This document shows positions 37,621-48,486 of a DNA stretch of 64,000 bases, in pieces. Each line of letters opens with the position of its first letter. Positions within the stretch are counted from its first letter, which is position 1. The position numbers and the translations under genes were made by a program. Origin of the DNA: Liolophura sinensis (Eukaryota; Mollusca; Polyplacophora; Chitonida; Chitonidae); assembly GCF_032854445.1 (NCBI RefSeq), contig NC_088302.1:37762191-37826190 (forward strand). Reading direction: 5' to 3'. Under the pieces are notes generated by a model. It saw only the letters and a list, made by a program, of their open reading frames with translations. It had not been told where the DNA came from and made no database searches.

Positions 37621-40600
37621 GTAAGGATTGTACGGTTTCTAATATGAGAACAAAAGGTAGAAAAATATTTAGAAATTTCGAAGTCAGGAATGTTTATTAT
37701 GAAGCCATTGTTGTTGTTGCATTCAGCTTAAACTGTCAGACGGGAGCCTATGTGGCTCAGTTGGTCAGCGCGCTAGCGCAGCGTGAGTCTCTCACCAGTA
37801 CGGTCGCTGTGAGTTCAAGTCCAGCTCATGCTGGCTTCCTCTCGGCCGCACGTGGGAAGGTCATCCAGCAACCTGCGGATGGTCGTGGGTTTCAACCGGG
37901 GTGTGCCCGGTTTCCTCCCACCATAATGCTGGCCGCCGCCGTCGTATAAGTGAAATATTCTTGAGTACGGCGTAAAACACCAATCAAATAAATAAATAAA
38001 TAAACTAAAGACATCCATACAACACTGATTGGACCAACAAATTGGAGACTTGCTTTTACATTGTGTCAGTTATCAAAACTGGGAGCATTTAACATATTTC
38101 TTCCGGACTCACATTGCAGATGGTAATATCCAATATTTCTGGGTTCCACAATCCTAGTTGTCATCGGGGCCCAGTTGTTCGAATGTGTATTATGTAATAC
38201 TGGTATTAAGTACGTTTAAGATTTTAACCCAGTTCTGCATCCAATATATTTGTCCAAAGTCAGAGTATAAAAGCAGCAGATTTAGTTCATATGTAATATA
38301 CTGATACACAATTACTTTGGGCTAAGTACAAAATTGAAGACTTGACTTAAATCTGGTATTAAGACTTGAAACAGTTTTGAACAACTGGGCCCAGGGCTGA
38401 GTGTATGTACTTAAACTTATTGTGTAAACCATGAAGTCTTCAATGATAGACAGCTCTGTATGCCCACATGTACTGTTGGATTTATATATCATAATCCTCT
38501 GCAGCAACCTGTGGATGGTCGTGGGTTTCCCCCGGGCCCTGCCCGGTTTCCTCCCACCATAATGTTGGTCGCCATTGTATAAGTGAAATATTCTTGAGTA
38601 CAGCGTAAAACACTATTCAAATGAATGAATAAATGTATATCGTAAGTCATGTGAAAGTTATTTAGTTTACAGTCTGTACACTACAGGCATTTTTCTTTAT
38701 GTCAGGCATATGATTAAGGTACATACAACAAGCTTAAGTTTTAACACCACATTATCCTAAATGTTCATCTATGCCACAATGTGAAATGCCATGTGCATCC
38801 AATTAGAGGGATTTGAGAATTGGGTCCTTTGGGGATGTATCACGAGGGCTTTTAGTCTTCAACTGTGACATCAAGGAAGGGCTCTGGACACTTGTCTTGA
38901 AAGTTGTACTTCTGTTTATTAACTGTATGTTTTACTCTCTAGAGTGAAGTCTGGAAAAAGTTTATATATTGGATATAACAGTATTTAACAGTCATGTCCA
39001 AAGTTGGCATGGTTGCCATAGCTAATTCCAGCATAGACTGAACATGTTTGAACTAGATGAGAAACAGTTAACAACATAACAAAAATCTGCATTAAAATTC
39101 TGACTAAAAGATTAACATTGATATAACACATTGATGTATGTAGGCAATTCCAATTCTATCACCAACGTAACAGACGCACATAGGTTGACTATAATGATAC
39201 ATAACAAATAGTAACCAGTGCAAGTCACCTGGTCATAGATGGCGTATAGTTTGGTCAGTGTTAATTGGCCTGAAAGTAACTCTGGCTACTGGTAATTCTG
39301 AAAAGGATGTTGCATATATAGATTAGGATACATTTTGGGAACGTTATGATCTCAAATCTATAAAAGTGATAACTGTAGTGTTTGACTGGTCAGGAGGGTT
39401 TTCTTTTTATGTTATTCTGCATATACACCGACATGAAATTTCACCACTGCTCTCCATGCACACACTTACCAAACTGCTGAGTAGTGGCCCTTGATAAATT
39501 TACAGAACAATTAGACATTGTGTCCATGCAGACTGGTCATCATGTCAGACTTGAGTATAAATTTGTTGGCAAGTTTAATTGGTGGATTCTGGTAAATACC
39601 AACCTTGCTGTGCACAGTTTCTCAGCTCACCATGACCTTTAGTGGTGGTCAACTATCAAGTTGTGCTATTATACTGTTTTTGTGGTCAGGCTTGGCAGTG
39701 TTGTTCTTGCATCTTCAATTAACATTGTTGTTTTTGTTTCTACAAGTGAAACAAATAATTATATTGTTTCAAATACTCCAAGGAGTATATGCCTAATACC
39801 AATGTTTTTGTATGAGGGGACGTCAGCAATATGCTTTTACTTGTTAAAGGTAAGAGCTAGCTGCAATAATCTGAACATGGCTTGAGATTTAGATGTTATC
39901 TTTCTGTCCTGGTGTGTTTTCGAAGATACACAAGGAATACATAAGTTTTGTGATGTGGGTCATTATCTAAGAAGTTATAATGTTTCTCTATTTTGTTACA
40001 GTACAATAGACCTTTTCATGATGATGATGAATTAGACCTTTCAAATTTTGAAGTTGTCTCGGATAATGGTAAGTCAGGAACTCATCTATCTTATCTAAGC
40101 AATGGCAATAGTCTATACACATGTAGATATGATTGTTGGCTCCAGTTGAGTGTGTAGGATACTGCTTGTCTTGTATAATCTTTATTTTTTTTTTTTTTTT
40201 GATTTAGAAATTAACTATAAATGTTCTGTATTACAGTAAAAATAAGTAATAATTTCTAGGTCTCTCACTGGCTGTGATTTTCCTTGACCAATGAAATTTC
40301 ATGTTCAAATCCAGCTCTCCCTGGTTTAACATATATAAGTCGGGAGGTTTGTCCGTTATCTTGCAAAGGGCAGTGGCTTATTCGAAACACTCCTTTTGCT
40401 TTCAACATGACCCATTAGTCTCACCATAGTAGTATATTAAAAGTAAAGTTCTTGATTATGACCTAAATGCCAGTGAATTTATTTGTTTATTTGATTGGTG
40501 TTATACACTTTACTTAAAAACATTAAAATGAACACCCAAGTAGCTATAAAAGTGAATGTGCAATTCAGTGGAGAGAAATTACTATTGGAACTGTTTTAAT

Positions 40601-43600
40601 GTCTTAACTAATTGATAAAGCTGTTCTTCTCATTTTCAGGAAAGCTTGAACACATTGAGCCACGATACTTTGGGGCCTCTAGATTGCAAATCACAAAACG
40701 AAGAGGTAACTTATGGCTTACAGTTTGTAGTGTCCTAAATTATGATTGTACAGATTTGATACTTTTGACTCACTTTACAGTGATATACAAGAAAGTACAT
40801 GTTTCAAACTTTCACCAGGCATATTAAAAAGGTAACAGGTGTATCAAACTTTCAATTGCTGCTCAAGAATACTTTGAACCACATTCCCCAAAAGTATGTG
40901 TGTCAAACTTTCAGTAGCCACTCAAAGAAAACATGCTCAGTTGGGTAGTGCGCTAGCGCAGCGTAATGACCTAGGAGTCTCTCACCAATGCGGCCACTGT
41001 GAGTTCAAGTCCAGCTCATGCTGGCTTCCTCTCCAGCCGTATGTGGGAAGGTCTTGCAGCAATCTGCGGATGGTCGTGGGTTTCCCCCGGGCTGTGCCTG
41101 GTGAAATATTCTTGAATATGGCGTAAAACACCAATCAAATAAATAAACAAATCAAAGAAAACTTTGAAGTGCATTTCCCCAAAAGTTAATATATCAAACT
41201 TTCAGAAGCTACACAAGAAAACTTTGAACCACATTTCCAAGAGGTACATTTGTCATACCTTCACCAAATGGATATAAGTGAGGGAGTGCTTAGGGTTTAA
41301 CATCGTACTTAATAATTTTTCAGTCATATGACAACGAAGGAGTCCTCAGTGTGCATGTAGGAGTAATGTGCCTCCTTGTTGCAGAACAGATTTCCAAGGC
41401 TCTTTTATCTAGTGCTGCTTCACTGAGACAACTTACCGAAGGAAAGTAAGCTGCCCCGCCCGAGCCATTATACTGAAACAGTCGTTGCACTATCCCCTTA
41501 AAGCTGAACGCCAAGAGAGGAAGCTATAACTTCTTCGTTTAAAGTCTTAGGCGTGACCTGACCTAGAATTAAGCCTGGATCTTCTGCTCCTGAAGTGCTC
41601 TCTTCCAACTGTGCTATCAACCCCGATAGATGGATAAGAAAATACATGTACATGTATTCCAACATCACCAGATGTATAGTCTTGAAATTGGAAGTATATG
41701 TATAAGAAAACTCCCCTGACTAGGACTTTGGAAAATTCTTGAGTATGCCATTAACGTGCAATAAGAACCTGTTTAGATGGATAATATTTTGAAATGAAAA
41801 TACACTCAAAGCAAATTTTAAGGGTTCTGCATTCACGTAGAACAATAATACCATTTAACTTTATGAGTATTTTCTTGGAGGTGTTTGTGAGGGTGAAATA
41901 TGTAGCATTTCTGTTGTAGTGCACTCAGAGCTATTTCATTAGAAAAGTTTACAGGTAGCAAGCCTGATTAATTAAATTTACGTGAATCTCATTTTTGTAT
42001 ATCAGATCGGTCAAGTGATTCAGCATACGGAACTGCTTCTTCTGCCTCTGCTTGTGATGGGGATGATGATCAGCTGTCAAGGGTAACTGTCGCATCAAAA
42101 ATGATTCTCCCTCTCACAGTGTCAAAGCCATCTGCAGCATCTGATCACTTTAAGCAGAAACCATGAGTTAAAAGTGTAGCTGATAGTCTGTTGGTGATGA
42201 TGTTTGTGGGATTTTCATTTGTATTGTCTGGTTTGAGGTTAGATGTCAAGTATACATTCAGAGATCAATATTATAATTAAATGTTCTTTAGCAGTCTGGG
42301 ACCAATGGAGCTATATATCCAGTTCTCATTACCTGCCTTTTGAAATGGCATGATCTTGGTTATAACACCGTGAGATTATGAGATCAGTTACAAAACCTTG
42401 ATTGACAAAATGTTTGTGAATGTGAACTGTGATTACTAAATTAATTTGTAAGAAAACGTGTTGAAAAAAAAAAAAAAAAAATTCCTGACCATGAAAGATT
42501 CCGTCCATTTTTTCCTTTTTGCTTTCTGTCATTCATTATGAAGTATGTATCAGCAAATCAGCATATTACACAGATCTGACATTAAGATTCAGTCAAGTGC
42601 AGAGTTTGAGACTTTCCATGATCTCATTCTAGCAGGACCAGTATGTGTCCTACAACAACCAGAGTGTGCGCAGTACCCTGGAGGATGAGTCCTGGATGAT
42701 CAGGTACACAGCTTCTGAGAAGTCTGCAAACATCACAGCTATTGAAGGTTAGTTCCCTCTTGGTACAACTTATAGATCCTGAAACTTTTTATGTGTAGAG
42801 AAGATGTTTCTTTTGTTCTGCTCTGAGACTACTGCTCTTTCTATATTACAAAAATGACCTTAGTTCATCTTTTTTCTCCACTATATGGCTTATATGCTTC
42901 CATTGTGGCATTAACCACATCTTTCATTCTTTCTGCATTATTTTGGTCAGATCACAACATTGCAATAGTTCTGAATTTTGAGCGAAAATAATGTAGAATG
43001 TGATGTTAGGAGTTAGGAGGTGCGGGTTAAAGCCTGTTCCTGGGCACAAAATTTATATGTTGGCCCACTGTCGTTGTTTGGGGGGGGGGGGGGGGGGGAG
43101 CATTAATAACAATATGCACACAAGAATACTTGAACGGCTGTTTGCTGAGTCAATCATTCGTTGAAGACCAGTTGCCTTCCAACAATAAGGTGTGCCTATT
43201 ATAATGTGTACCGGTACCATGCATGTGGGAAAGTCTTGTCAGTTACTTGCCAAAGTCAGTGGTCTACCCTGGAGTAGGTTTCATTGGGCATACTTCATGC
43301 TAAGTATCCCTTAACCTAGAGCACGTCATATCTCTACAACACATGCTGTCATGGTATTCAAGGGCTTTCCTAGGTAAGTACATTTCATGAAACTGTGTCC
43401 TGAACACTCTGTTTTCCTCCATCCCATGCAACTGACTGCCATTGTAAACTGAATTAAATAGAGTCTTGCTTATGGTGTAAATCTACAATCAAGTAAATTA
43501 AACTCATCAATAGATTAATTCAGAAACTCACTAATGCATTCGTTTTCAGAGATCAGAGAGGCTGTGGCAAAGGAAAGTGCAGAAGAGGATGTAGATGAAA

Positions 43601-46539
43601 CGAGTGATGCAGACACCATTACTGAAGACTCCAGTTACTTTTCCAGTGGTTCAGAGAGTGATGTGGCCTGTAATGACGAGATCGAGGAAAGTGACGGCAA
43701 TGATGCTGATCTGGACACAGAAGAGGACCCCAAAGACACAATGAGCAAACGAACTACCGAGAAGAGCAGGTCTTATGACGCCGACATTGACACTGACTCT
43801 ACTGCCACGTCACAAATGCCCCCGTCTTCTGCAAGGGCTAATCCAAAAACCAACCCACTTCTAGAGCTCCTGTTCAAAGGAGGAAAAGTAACCCAGAATA
43901 ACGGTTCTCCTTCAAATGCTTGTCAGGCGGCACTAAAAGCTGTTGGGAAACATTCTCTTGACTTTACTGGGGTGAAATTAAAACCTGTCCAAGGAAACAA
44001 TGACGTGGTTATTCCAAGCTCACCAGAGAGTGAAGAAGATGAAATTATTACTCTAGATTATGATAGTGGCAGACCCTCAGATTGCCCTTTAAACACAACG
44101 TATGTTGTTAAAGCAGGACAAGACCCTGCTCAGCAGCAGCCTGCCCATGACAGTGACAGAGTTGTTAGCGGTGTGAATTGTAGAAAGGTAAACCTTAAGG
44201 AGGAACCATCGACAGGGGAGAGTCGAAAGAGTGTGGACAATGGTCATGATACAACTCTGATTCAGCTTGGTAACATAACGTTTGATCCCGTCTTCAATTC
44301 CACCAGGAATGACATGGACCCCTCCACTATCATAACGTCTACGCACACATCCGGACACCATGGCCTATTTTTTCAGAAGTCTGCTGTAACAAATTCCGGG
44401 AGGAGGCTGGTTTCTCCGCTTAGTAGAAGTAAAGCTACACCAAAGACTAGCTCGTCCAGTGGAACCCAATCCAAATGCCACCCACCCAAAAGTAAATCAG
44501 TTAATGTAGATCTGTTTATGTCGAAGACCAGTTTTTCTAGCGAGAAGTTGGAAGAGATTGTACCGATTAAAGAAAACATGGTTGAAGACAAAACGGCTGA
44601 CATTCAGTCTGTTGCTAAACAACAGAATTCACAGACTGGTCAACAACACTTGGAACAACTTCACATTATCAAGCGAGCCTCCAATACAAGCCTAGACTAT
44701 ACCGTCCTAAGGTCTTCGGAGAACTCTGTTGCATCATCAGGCAGTCCAGCATCATTTCTGACAAGCAAAAGTAATCAGTCTAAAGTGAAGGAGACTGGAG
44801 CACGATGGATGGAAAACAGCCCTCGTGACCTTGTGACATCAGCAACTCATGAATCACGGTCAGCTGTCTTAAAGACACCAGATCTTCTTAAATTTAAAAA
44901 GCTTAGTCTAAATTCAAAAAATGGCCCAGTGTCCTCTCTTACATATAACCATTCGGTTGATAATACCAGTGAAAGGTCCATCTCTCACAGTTCTGAAACG
45001 GTCTGCACGGATATTCAGAAACAGTTTGATAACCTCTTCTATCAAAGCAGGCCTCCTGACGAAATTGCTGCTTTACTGTCTCCTATGCCCATCATTGTGG
45101 CGAGAAAGGGGGGCCTCATGACTCCCATTCACAGAAAAGATGCATCTCCCGCTACTGTTCTGTCGCATTTGAAAAACGTGTACTTAAAGTCTCCTCTTGA
45201 GACTGGAAAGACCGCCGGTAAGTTTTCTCATCCCACTGAGATGCAAAGCAAGAGTCAGTCCGGGGTGTCAAGAAGGTTAGGGCAAAAAGAGGTAGAATTT
45301 AGCAGTGATACAGTTCATGATGCTACTAAGGCACGGCTTCAAGTCCGTTCCGCATTACCGAAGCTTGTCACCCATACCAGCAGAGGTTTGAGAGATCACA
45401 GCTGTATCTCTGATTTGACGCCCAGTTTGACCCCACCCAAAAAGTCTCCTGTAAGTAACTCCATGGGGTTAACAAAACGCGCTACCAGCACACCACGTGG
45501 GAAGCACCTGAAGAACTCCACCTTTGACTGTGGTATATCTACCATTGAAGTAAATGACGCTCAGAATTACAAAGAACAGCAGATTCCTTCAAATCCCATG
45601 GAATGCCTTCAAATAAACTGTCTAAGAAGTCCTGTCAGCAGTTTGAATAAACAAGCTAAAAACAAAAATGAGCACGATTCCTGTACAGTCCTCAAGAAGC
45701 GCTGTTCTTCTCCGCAGCCAAGACGAAGAAAAGAACGAATTTGGGGTCCGGAGAAAGATGAATACCATGCAGAGATTCGACCTTTAAAGAAAAGAGAGCC
45801 AGACGACGACATTGAAGGTTTTGACTTCAGGCAGTTATCGAATGTTCGTCTTTCCTCTGAAAATCACGACACGAAGGAAAAACGTCTGAAGTTGAAGGAA
45901 AAGGGAGTTCCTAGACGCGAGAAATCTTCCGTCTCGCAAGCGACAATGTACAGTCCAGATGACTCACCACAAACAACGAATGGCATGACCTCCCCTCGTA
46001 AAGTTTCGGTCCGTAAGAAAATCCACAAGAAAAATGAAATCGATCGTATATACGAATTGAATTCTGACGAATCGGATGATATGTCTTGTCGACCATTATC
46101 CGGAAACAGTGGAATGACGTTTTCTGATGATTCAGAAGGTAGTAGTGCATCGTCTCACAGCTCGCCTGAAAACTCTTTCGAACGGCGTATAAAGAAGTTA
46201 CGCTCTCGCAACCGAGAAAGCGTTCCGGCCAGAAAAAGCTTAGCGGGAGCTTTCCGTGTTGTTATTTCAAGCAGCGGAAGCGGTTACAATACGGAGCTGA
46301 AAACAAAACGACCTGCCGTCAAAATAAAGCAATCGCCAGTATCCTCCAAGCGACGTTTATCATCAGAGGATGAAGATTCTGAATTCTCGGACTTGAATCC
46401 AGTTCCTAAAAAGCAACGCAGTGTGAGAAAGATGTACCGTGCCACATCAAACAATAACTCGCCTAATACAACCGTAGGATGCGGCGGTCCTGGGAAATGT
46501 AAAAAGTTCTTCTGTTTTGATTGTAGTGATATTTCGTGA
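37549..46539 (+). CDS. HJURP/Scm3-like CENP-A chaperone (putative)
   Basis: Six coding exons: 37549-37620, 40002-40068, 40640-40705, 42006-42082, 42636-42747 and 43550-46539. They total 3384 nt, 1127 residues plus stop, and all junctions keep frame. Residues 11-29 (RRFRLNLESIIRKYNRPF) followed by an acidic stretch and GxxxxxPRYFGASRLQITKR resemble the vertebrate HJURP/Scm3 N-terminus (RRMQ-L-EKYN-PFED, then R-WGGRLIKER), which binds CENP-A/H4. Residues 619-626 (DIQKQFDN) recall the HJURP C-terminal repeat (EIKEEFDKLH). The rest is low-complexity, rich in Ser, Lys, Asp/Glu and SP/TP sites, as in nuclear cell-cycle proteins. The last residues contain CGGPGKCKKFFCFDC, which I cannot place. Human HJURP is 748 residues. 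The start has A at -3 and G at +4; an in-frame ATG at 37342 could add 69 residues. The assignment rests on short motifs. Confidence 0.72.
37741..38005 (+). mobile_element. Full-length family-1 SINE in HJURP-like intron 1
   Basis: It begins GGGAGCCTATGTGGCTCAGT (A-box-like), has GAGTTCAAGTCC (B-box-like), and ends with an AATAAATAAATAAATAAA tail. The 5' half has a small deletion relative to the 63040 copy. Confidence 0.9.
38167..38392. mobile_element. MITE with GGGCCCAGTTGTTC termini
   Basis: Terminal inverted repeats of 17 bp with one mismatch (GGGCCCAGTTGTTCGAA at 38167-38183; complement at 38376-38392) bound a 226-bp non-coding element. Subterminal segments are partly complementary too. 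It lies in HJURP-like intron 1. Confidence 0.75.
38499..38635 (+). mobile_element. Partial family-1 SINE in HJURP-like intron 1
   Basis: The 3' half only, from GCAGCAACCTGTGGATGGTC to GAATGAATAAATG. The tRNA-related head is missing. Confidence 0.8.
40002..40068 (+). CDS. HJURP-like exon 2
   Basis: Encodes YNRPFHDDDELDLSNFEVVS then DN. The YN-PF plus acidic pattern aligns with vertebrate HJURP after the helix. Acceptor TTTTGTTACAG, donor AATG/GTAAGT. Confidence 0.72.
40800..41275. repeat. ~59-bp tandem repeat in HJURP-like intron 3, split by a SINE
   Basis: Units start TCAAACTTTCA and contain ACTTTGAACCACATT and CCCCAAAAGT. Starts fall at 40804, 40844, 40903, 41194 and 41253. The large 40903-41194 gap drops to 61 bp once the SINE and one duplicated target site are removed. 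Confidence 0.8.
40933..41151 (+). mobile_element. Internally deleted family-1 SINE inserted in the 59-bp repeat
   Basis: It has the tRNA-like head and the GTGAAATATTCTTGAATATG tail but lacks about 40 bp between them. 11-bp direct repeats TCAAAGAAAAC lie at 40922-40932 and 41152-41162. Confidence 0.88.
41290..41625 (-). mobile_element. Second-family SINE variant in HJURP-like intron 3
   Basis: It has the shared 3' segment (TTTTTCAGTCATATGACAAC) and body. Its minus-strand 5' end reads GGGGTTGATAGCACAGTTGG then AAGAGAGC, a tRNA-like A box different from the head at 8732-9014. Confidence 0.6.
43080..43098 (+). repeat. Poly(G) tract of 19 in HJURP-like intron 5
   Basis: Nineteen consecutive Gs on the coding strand. 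The run could form G-quadruplex structures in DNA or pre-mRNA, and its length is likely to vary between individuals and assemblies. Confidence 0.95.
43550..46539 (+). CDS. HJURP-like exon 6 (large terminal exon)
   Basis: A single 2990-nt exon entered by CGTTTTCAG. It codes for about 88% of the protein: an acidic start (AEEDVDETSDADTITEDSSY), a long Ser/Lys-rich disordered region, the FDNL motif near 45010, basic clusters such as PRRRKERIW, and the Cys-rich tail. Antisense and out-of-frame open frames inside it are shadows. Confidence 0.8.
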
Positions 46540-46588
46540 ATCATCCCAATTTGCGTTTGTGGTAAATGGGTTATATCTCACAGAATGA

Positions 46589-46594
46589 ATTAAA
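46589..46594 (+). terminator. Possible poly(A) signal for the HJURP-like gene
   Basis: ATTAAA, the common variant signal, about 50 nt after the stop codon. It would give a very short 3' UTR, so another site may be used. Confidence 0.2.
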
Positions 46595-47637
46595 TTAAGA
46601 TTTATTTTTTCTATACAGGATTAAGTGCATGAAGTAAAGTAGCAGCAGTTGTGCAGCTCACATATATTTATAGTTTTCTTGTGTTTATATTGTTTATAGC
46701 TTTGCATAACTCTGGAGCATGGGGTGCAGATTTTGTTGCATGTCGCACTCCGCTTGTTGGTCTATATAGAATCTGGATTTGTACCACAGTGCCACAAAAT
46801 CGCCTGATTTTTACTGCATATGCTCTCAGTATATTTGCAGCAATCACTCGCATGGTTAATGTATCATTTTGTAAAGTTGTGCCTAGGTTTTTATCATAAC
46901 TCACTTAAAAGTATCGAAATCTTGCAGTGGTTTCTCCATGACCTATATAGGCAGTTATTCATCGATGTAATAGAGGCAAACAGAAAAGATGCCATGCTTT
47001 TCCAAGTAAGCATCATGGAGTTGTGAAACTCAAAATGTTTATTTGGCTGGGGTCAAGAATATTTCAGGAAAACGCGGATCACGTGGTGGAAATTGGACAG
47101 AGCTCGGCCATGTATTTGATACAGGTCCTGCATGACATAAAGCCGGTGATATGCTAAAGGTAGACAATCTGCTCGCTGACTAACGTTAAGGTGTTCTATA
47201 TAGCTCCCACTTGCATTGTCACCCACGGCTTAGTGGGAAGAACTGCCATATTCCTCGTGATGTTGGTCAAGTTTCCTGTTGCCTTGATAACTTTGATTGA
47301 ATGGCATAATTTGATTGAATGGCATTGAGCATAAAGAAAGACAAACTCGAGGAATTCCACATGTGCTGAATAAAATATGAACAGATAAGGGCATATATAA
47401 CCAGTGTCGACATATTGGAAAGGTTGAACAGAATTGATGGACTTTATGGGCACATTCAAAATTTAGTGTAGGTATGTTACATATTTGCTAGTGGTAAACT
47501 TTAAAGTTTATCTCCACAAGAAAAATAGAGGTTTGCCTAATTGTTATATCAGACGTAAATATTTTCTTGAAATTTGATGGTCTGAATTTTCTCAGAGAAA
47601 AGATGTTGAATTTTGTAACGATTTAGATGTATTTTAC

Positions 47638-47880
47638 TAGATTGGAGTTTTACGCCGTACTCAAGAATATTTCACTTATACGACAGCGGCCAACATTATG
47701 CTGGGAGGAAACCGGGCAGAGCCCGGACAAAACCAAGGACCATCCGCCGGTTGCTGGCTTACCTTCCCACGTACGGCCGGAGAGGAAGCCAGCATGACCT
47801 GGGCTTGAACTCACGGCGACCGCATTGGTAAGAGGCCCCAGGGTCATTACGTTGTGCTGGCGCACTAACCAAGTGAACCA
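47638..47880 (-). mobile_element. Family-1 SINE
   Basis: Reverse complement from ATTGGAGTTTTACGCCGTAC to the tRNA end (CACTTGGTTAGTGCGCCAGC on the minus strand). Similar flanks GTAACGATTTAGA and GTTACGATTTAGA look like a slightly diverged target-site duplication. Confidence 0.88.
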
Positions 47881-48064
47881 CTGTTACGATTTAGAAATTT
47901 GAATGAAAATGCGACAGGGACACCTTTCTACTAAAATCGAATGAGAGTTTACACCTTTTAATTTTGTCTTTACGTCAATGCTCTATTTTAGGCAGTTAAT
48001 GTCCAGTGGTTGTAAATGTATTTAATTTGCTGAAAATTCTATTGTTTGTTTCAGTGACTTACTC

Positions 48065-48164
48065 CATCGGGCTCTGCCCTTTTTCGTCTCACCAGAATTC
48101 TGGTCCTCGTCCTATAAGTGAAGTATTCTCGTAAAAATCAAACAAACAAAAGAAATAAATAAAC
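48065..48164 (+). mobile_element. Degenerate SINE tail
   Basis: CGGGCTCTGCCC, then CACCAGAATTCTGGTCCTCG and TATAAGTGAAGTATTCTCGT, ending in AAATAAATAAA. An old partial family-1 copy. Confidence 0.7.
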
Positions 48165-48276
48165 TACATACTCGAAGAATTTTTCACTTTGCTATATTCT
48201 ACAATAGGGGTGATTTTTGTAACTGCATAGGTTCGATCCCGCGCTTGATTTGCCCTATAGAAATTGAAAGACCAGA

Positions 48277-48486
48277 GGCCAATTTCATAAAGCCATCTCT
48301 GACTAAAGTCAAAATTTAAAACCTCTTCAAAATGCTTCATTTTCGGTCTGAAGTTGAAATTTGGACACAGTCTTAAGATAACATTGATCAGGTGGACACA
48401 ATATTAATTTGTTAAGCTGATTAATAAGCTTTAACAAAGTATTTCAGATTTTGACTTAAGTCAGAAATGGCTTTGTGAGATCGGCC
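48277..48486. mobile_element. MITE with ~40-bp terminal inverted repeats
   Basis: GGCC-ATTTCATAAAGCCATC, then TCTGACTAAAGTCAAAAT, at the left is mirrored at 48446-48486 with few mismatches. The element is 210 bp and non-coding, so it could fold almost end to end. Confidence 0.8.

Noticed and set aside
44089-46150. Antisense open frames inside the large HJURP-like exon
   Set aside because: They are shadows of the long sense frame, with no independent start or splice context.
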